This document shows positions 62,831-64,000 of a stretch of 64,000 nt of DNA, piece after piece (within the stretch, counting starts at the first letter, position 1; every line of letters starts with the position of its first letter). Location of the stretch: contig JAWZYU010000011.1 of the NCBI GenBank assembly GCA_038380435.1, positions 81,196,501-81,260,500 of the forward strand. The letters are read 5' to 3'. The notes under the pieces were generated by a model that did not search any database, had not been told where the DNA came from, and saw only the letters and a list, made by a program, of their open reading frames with translations. The DNA comes from Ryuthela nishihirai (taxonomy: Eukaryota; Arthropoda; Arachnida; Araneae; Heptathelidae). A program made the translations under genes and the position numbers.

Positions 62831-63390
62831 CTGGAGAGAAAGTAGGTGCAATGCCTCAAAACACTCAGTAAAATCTGTCCATAGCTGAGAAAGCTTGCTG
62901 CGCAACCTGCCCCACCTGGCAAAATCTTCTGTGTTGGTGTGGGGATTGGAAAGCCCATTGTTGCTATGACTTCAATGGTGGTGCAGACCAATATCAGCAT
63001 TCCACCTGCTGAATCTGTTCTCAGCATCGTCATCAATGGTAGTTTCTATTCCTGCGTCAGTGCTTTCCACCTACCATCTCAGGAAGGTCGCTTTCATCAC
63101 AATCACAAACAGCCAGATCTTCCAAACTGAAGGGACCCCCACTGGAGTCAAAGATAAAATCCCCATCCCCTCCTCGAGCAGGTATCTCAGATGTGTCCTT
63201 GGATGACTCTGAGGACATGGATGTGAATGCCCTAAATTTCCAAAACTGTTGCTGCCGACAGTTAACATAAATCGAAAGTCATCCACCAATTCTTCTAAGG
63301 CATGAGATGGCCACACTCCTACAATGGAATTGTCATGGATTCTGTGATGCCCCATCATTCACTTTTACTTTACCTTAACCAGTTTTGCTT
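62831..63390. other. No supported gene; possible LINE remnant
   Basis: Frames on both strands up to ~95 codons are Ser/Pro-rich and unrecognised. They may be the decayed continuation of the gag remnant. Confidence 0.35.
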
Positions 63391-63399
63391 AATTTACGT

Positions 63400-64000
63400 T
63401 ATATTTATCATTTTGGGGATTTTTATTTCATTTTTGGCATCACAGCGCTCGTTTCCAAGAGTTAGGAGTTGCGCATGCACAACTCCGAACTTCTGATTGT
63501 CATCCGCTAAAGCGCATGCACAAGGACACGCCCACTCTTGCGTCATAGCTTGCGCCACTCATTGATTTATGTAAATGTCTTTCCTGGCATGCAACATGAT
63601 GTGCGGGCACTATAAGCCTCTTATAACCGATGACATGTTGTCACAGTTAGAGCAGTAGCTCAGTAAGTAGTCAGAGCAGTAACACAGTAAGTGGTAGTAA
63701 GCACGGAGGAGCACAGTTAGTGCAGTGTGTATAGTCAAAGTTGAGAAATGATGTATCTTCTTCATTGAAGTTTGGTGAGTGATTTTTGGAAATAAATTTG
63801 TTTGTTATTTAAACCTTTTGAATCTTTACTAATTTTTTCTCTTGAGCAAAGTTAATTGTTTTGGATTAGAAATTATCTTTATATTTTGACAATCATTTAA
63901 TATTTTTGAATTCTTACTCATTAACGCATGCTGGTATTTTGAACCCTAATTTAACTTTTTTTTTGGCAATTTGTTAATTATTGCCTGGCACCTGACTCAA
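63400..64000 (+). mobile_element. Putative 5' LTR and primer-binding site at the window edge
   Basis: A GC-richer promoter-like part with TATAAGCC (63613), a tandem pair CAGAGCAGTAGCTCAGTAAGT / CAGAGCAGTAACACAGTAAGT (63650-63697) and AATAAA at ~63790 is followed by a T-rich stretch and TGGCACCTGACTCAA at 63986. That could be a tRNA primer-binding site. No second LTR or pol is inside the window, so this is tentative. Confidence 0.3.

Overview
This is a gene-poor, transposon-dense window from an invertebrate animal genome, probably an arthropod. I infer this from its repeat content: a Maverick/Polinton, RTE and I/Jockey-type LINEs, Penelope-like, P-element, hAT and DD41D mariner elements, and several tRNA-derived SINE families. 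The species is not resolvable from sequence alone. I found no convincing host protein-coding gene. Almost every recognisable coding segment belongs to a mobile element.

Layout. 1-950 is the 3' end of a Gypsy-type pol followed by a polypurine tract and perhaps an LTR. 1969-5968 is a hAT transposon of exactly 4,000 bp with a perfect 8-bp target-site duplication (TSD). Its ZMYM1-type transposase gene is broken and carries a SINE and a large inverted duplication. 7252-22984 is the main feature: a 15.7-kb Maverick/Polinton (adintovirus-like) bounded by the 6-bp TSD AATATT and by long inverted repeats built of ~108-bp modules. 23155-25421 is a pile-up of a P-element fragment, a Gypsy integrase and an RTE LINE ending in about 40 GAT units. 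25676-33345 holds two oppositely oriented I/Jockey-superfamily gag genes and an RT-RNase H gene. Leader modules with paired CCAAT/ATTGG boxes lie beside them. 35640-36290 is a tandem array. 36722-44473 holds SINEs, a P-element remnant and an apparently intact DD41D mariner (39187-40692). 45030-46250 contains two head-to-head Penelope-like 3' ends. 46490-56160 holds three RTE copies, one with an inverted 5' end inside a single TSD, inserted into a foldback element. 56640-64000 contains a segmental duplicate, many hairpins, a LINE gag remnant and a putative LTR at the window edge.

Polinton logic. Rightward genes run from a TATA-driven early region (partly frameshifted) through one two-domain PC4-like protein and one membrane-anchored single-domain PC4-like protein. 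They continue with a chromodomain integrase, penton-like minor capsid protein, small basic core-like protein, double-jelly-roll major capsid protein, adenain-type protease and packaging ATPase, then two small conserved proteins. The genes overlap by a few bases or abut. A Cys-rich gene with its own TATA box follows. Protein-primed DNA polymerase B is on the opposite strand, and an AT-rich repeat separates the two convergent blocks. PolB, MCP, protease, ATPase and mCP are open. The integrase, the core-like protein and at least two early genes have frameshifts, so as assembled this is a relatively young copy that has begun to decay.
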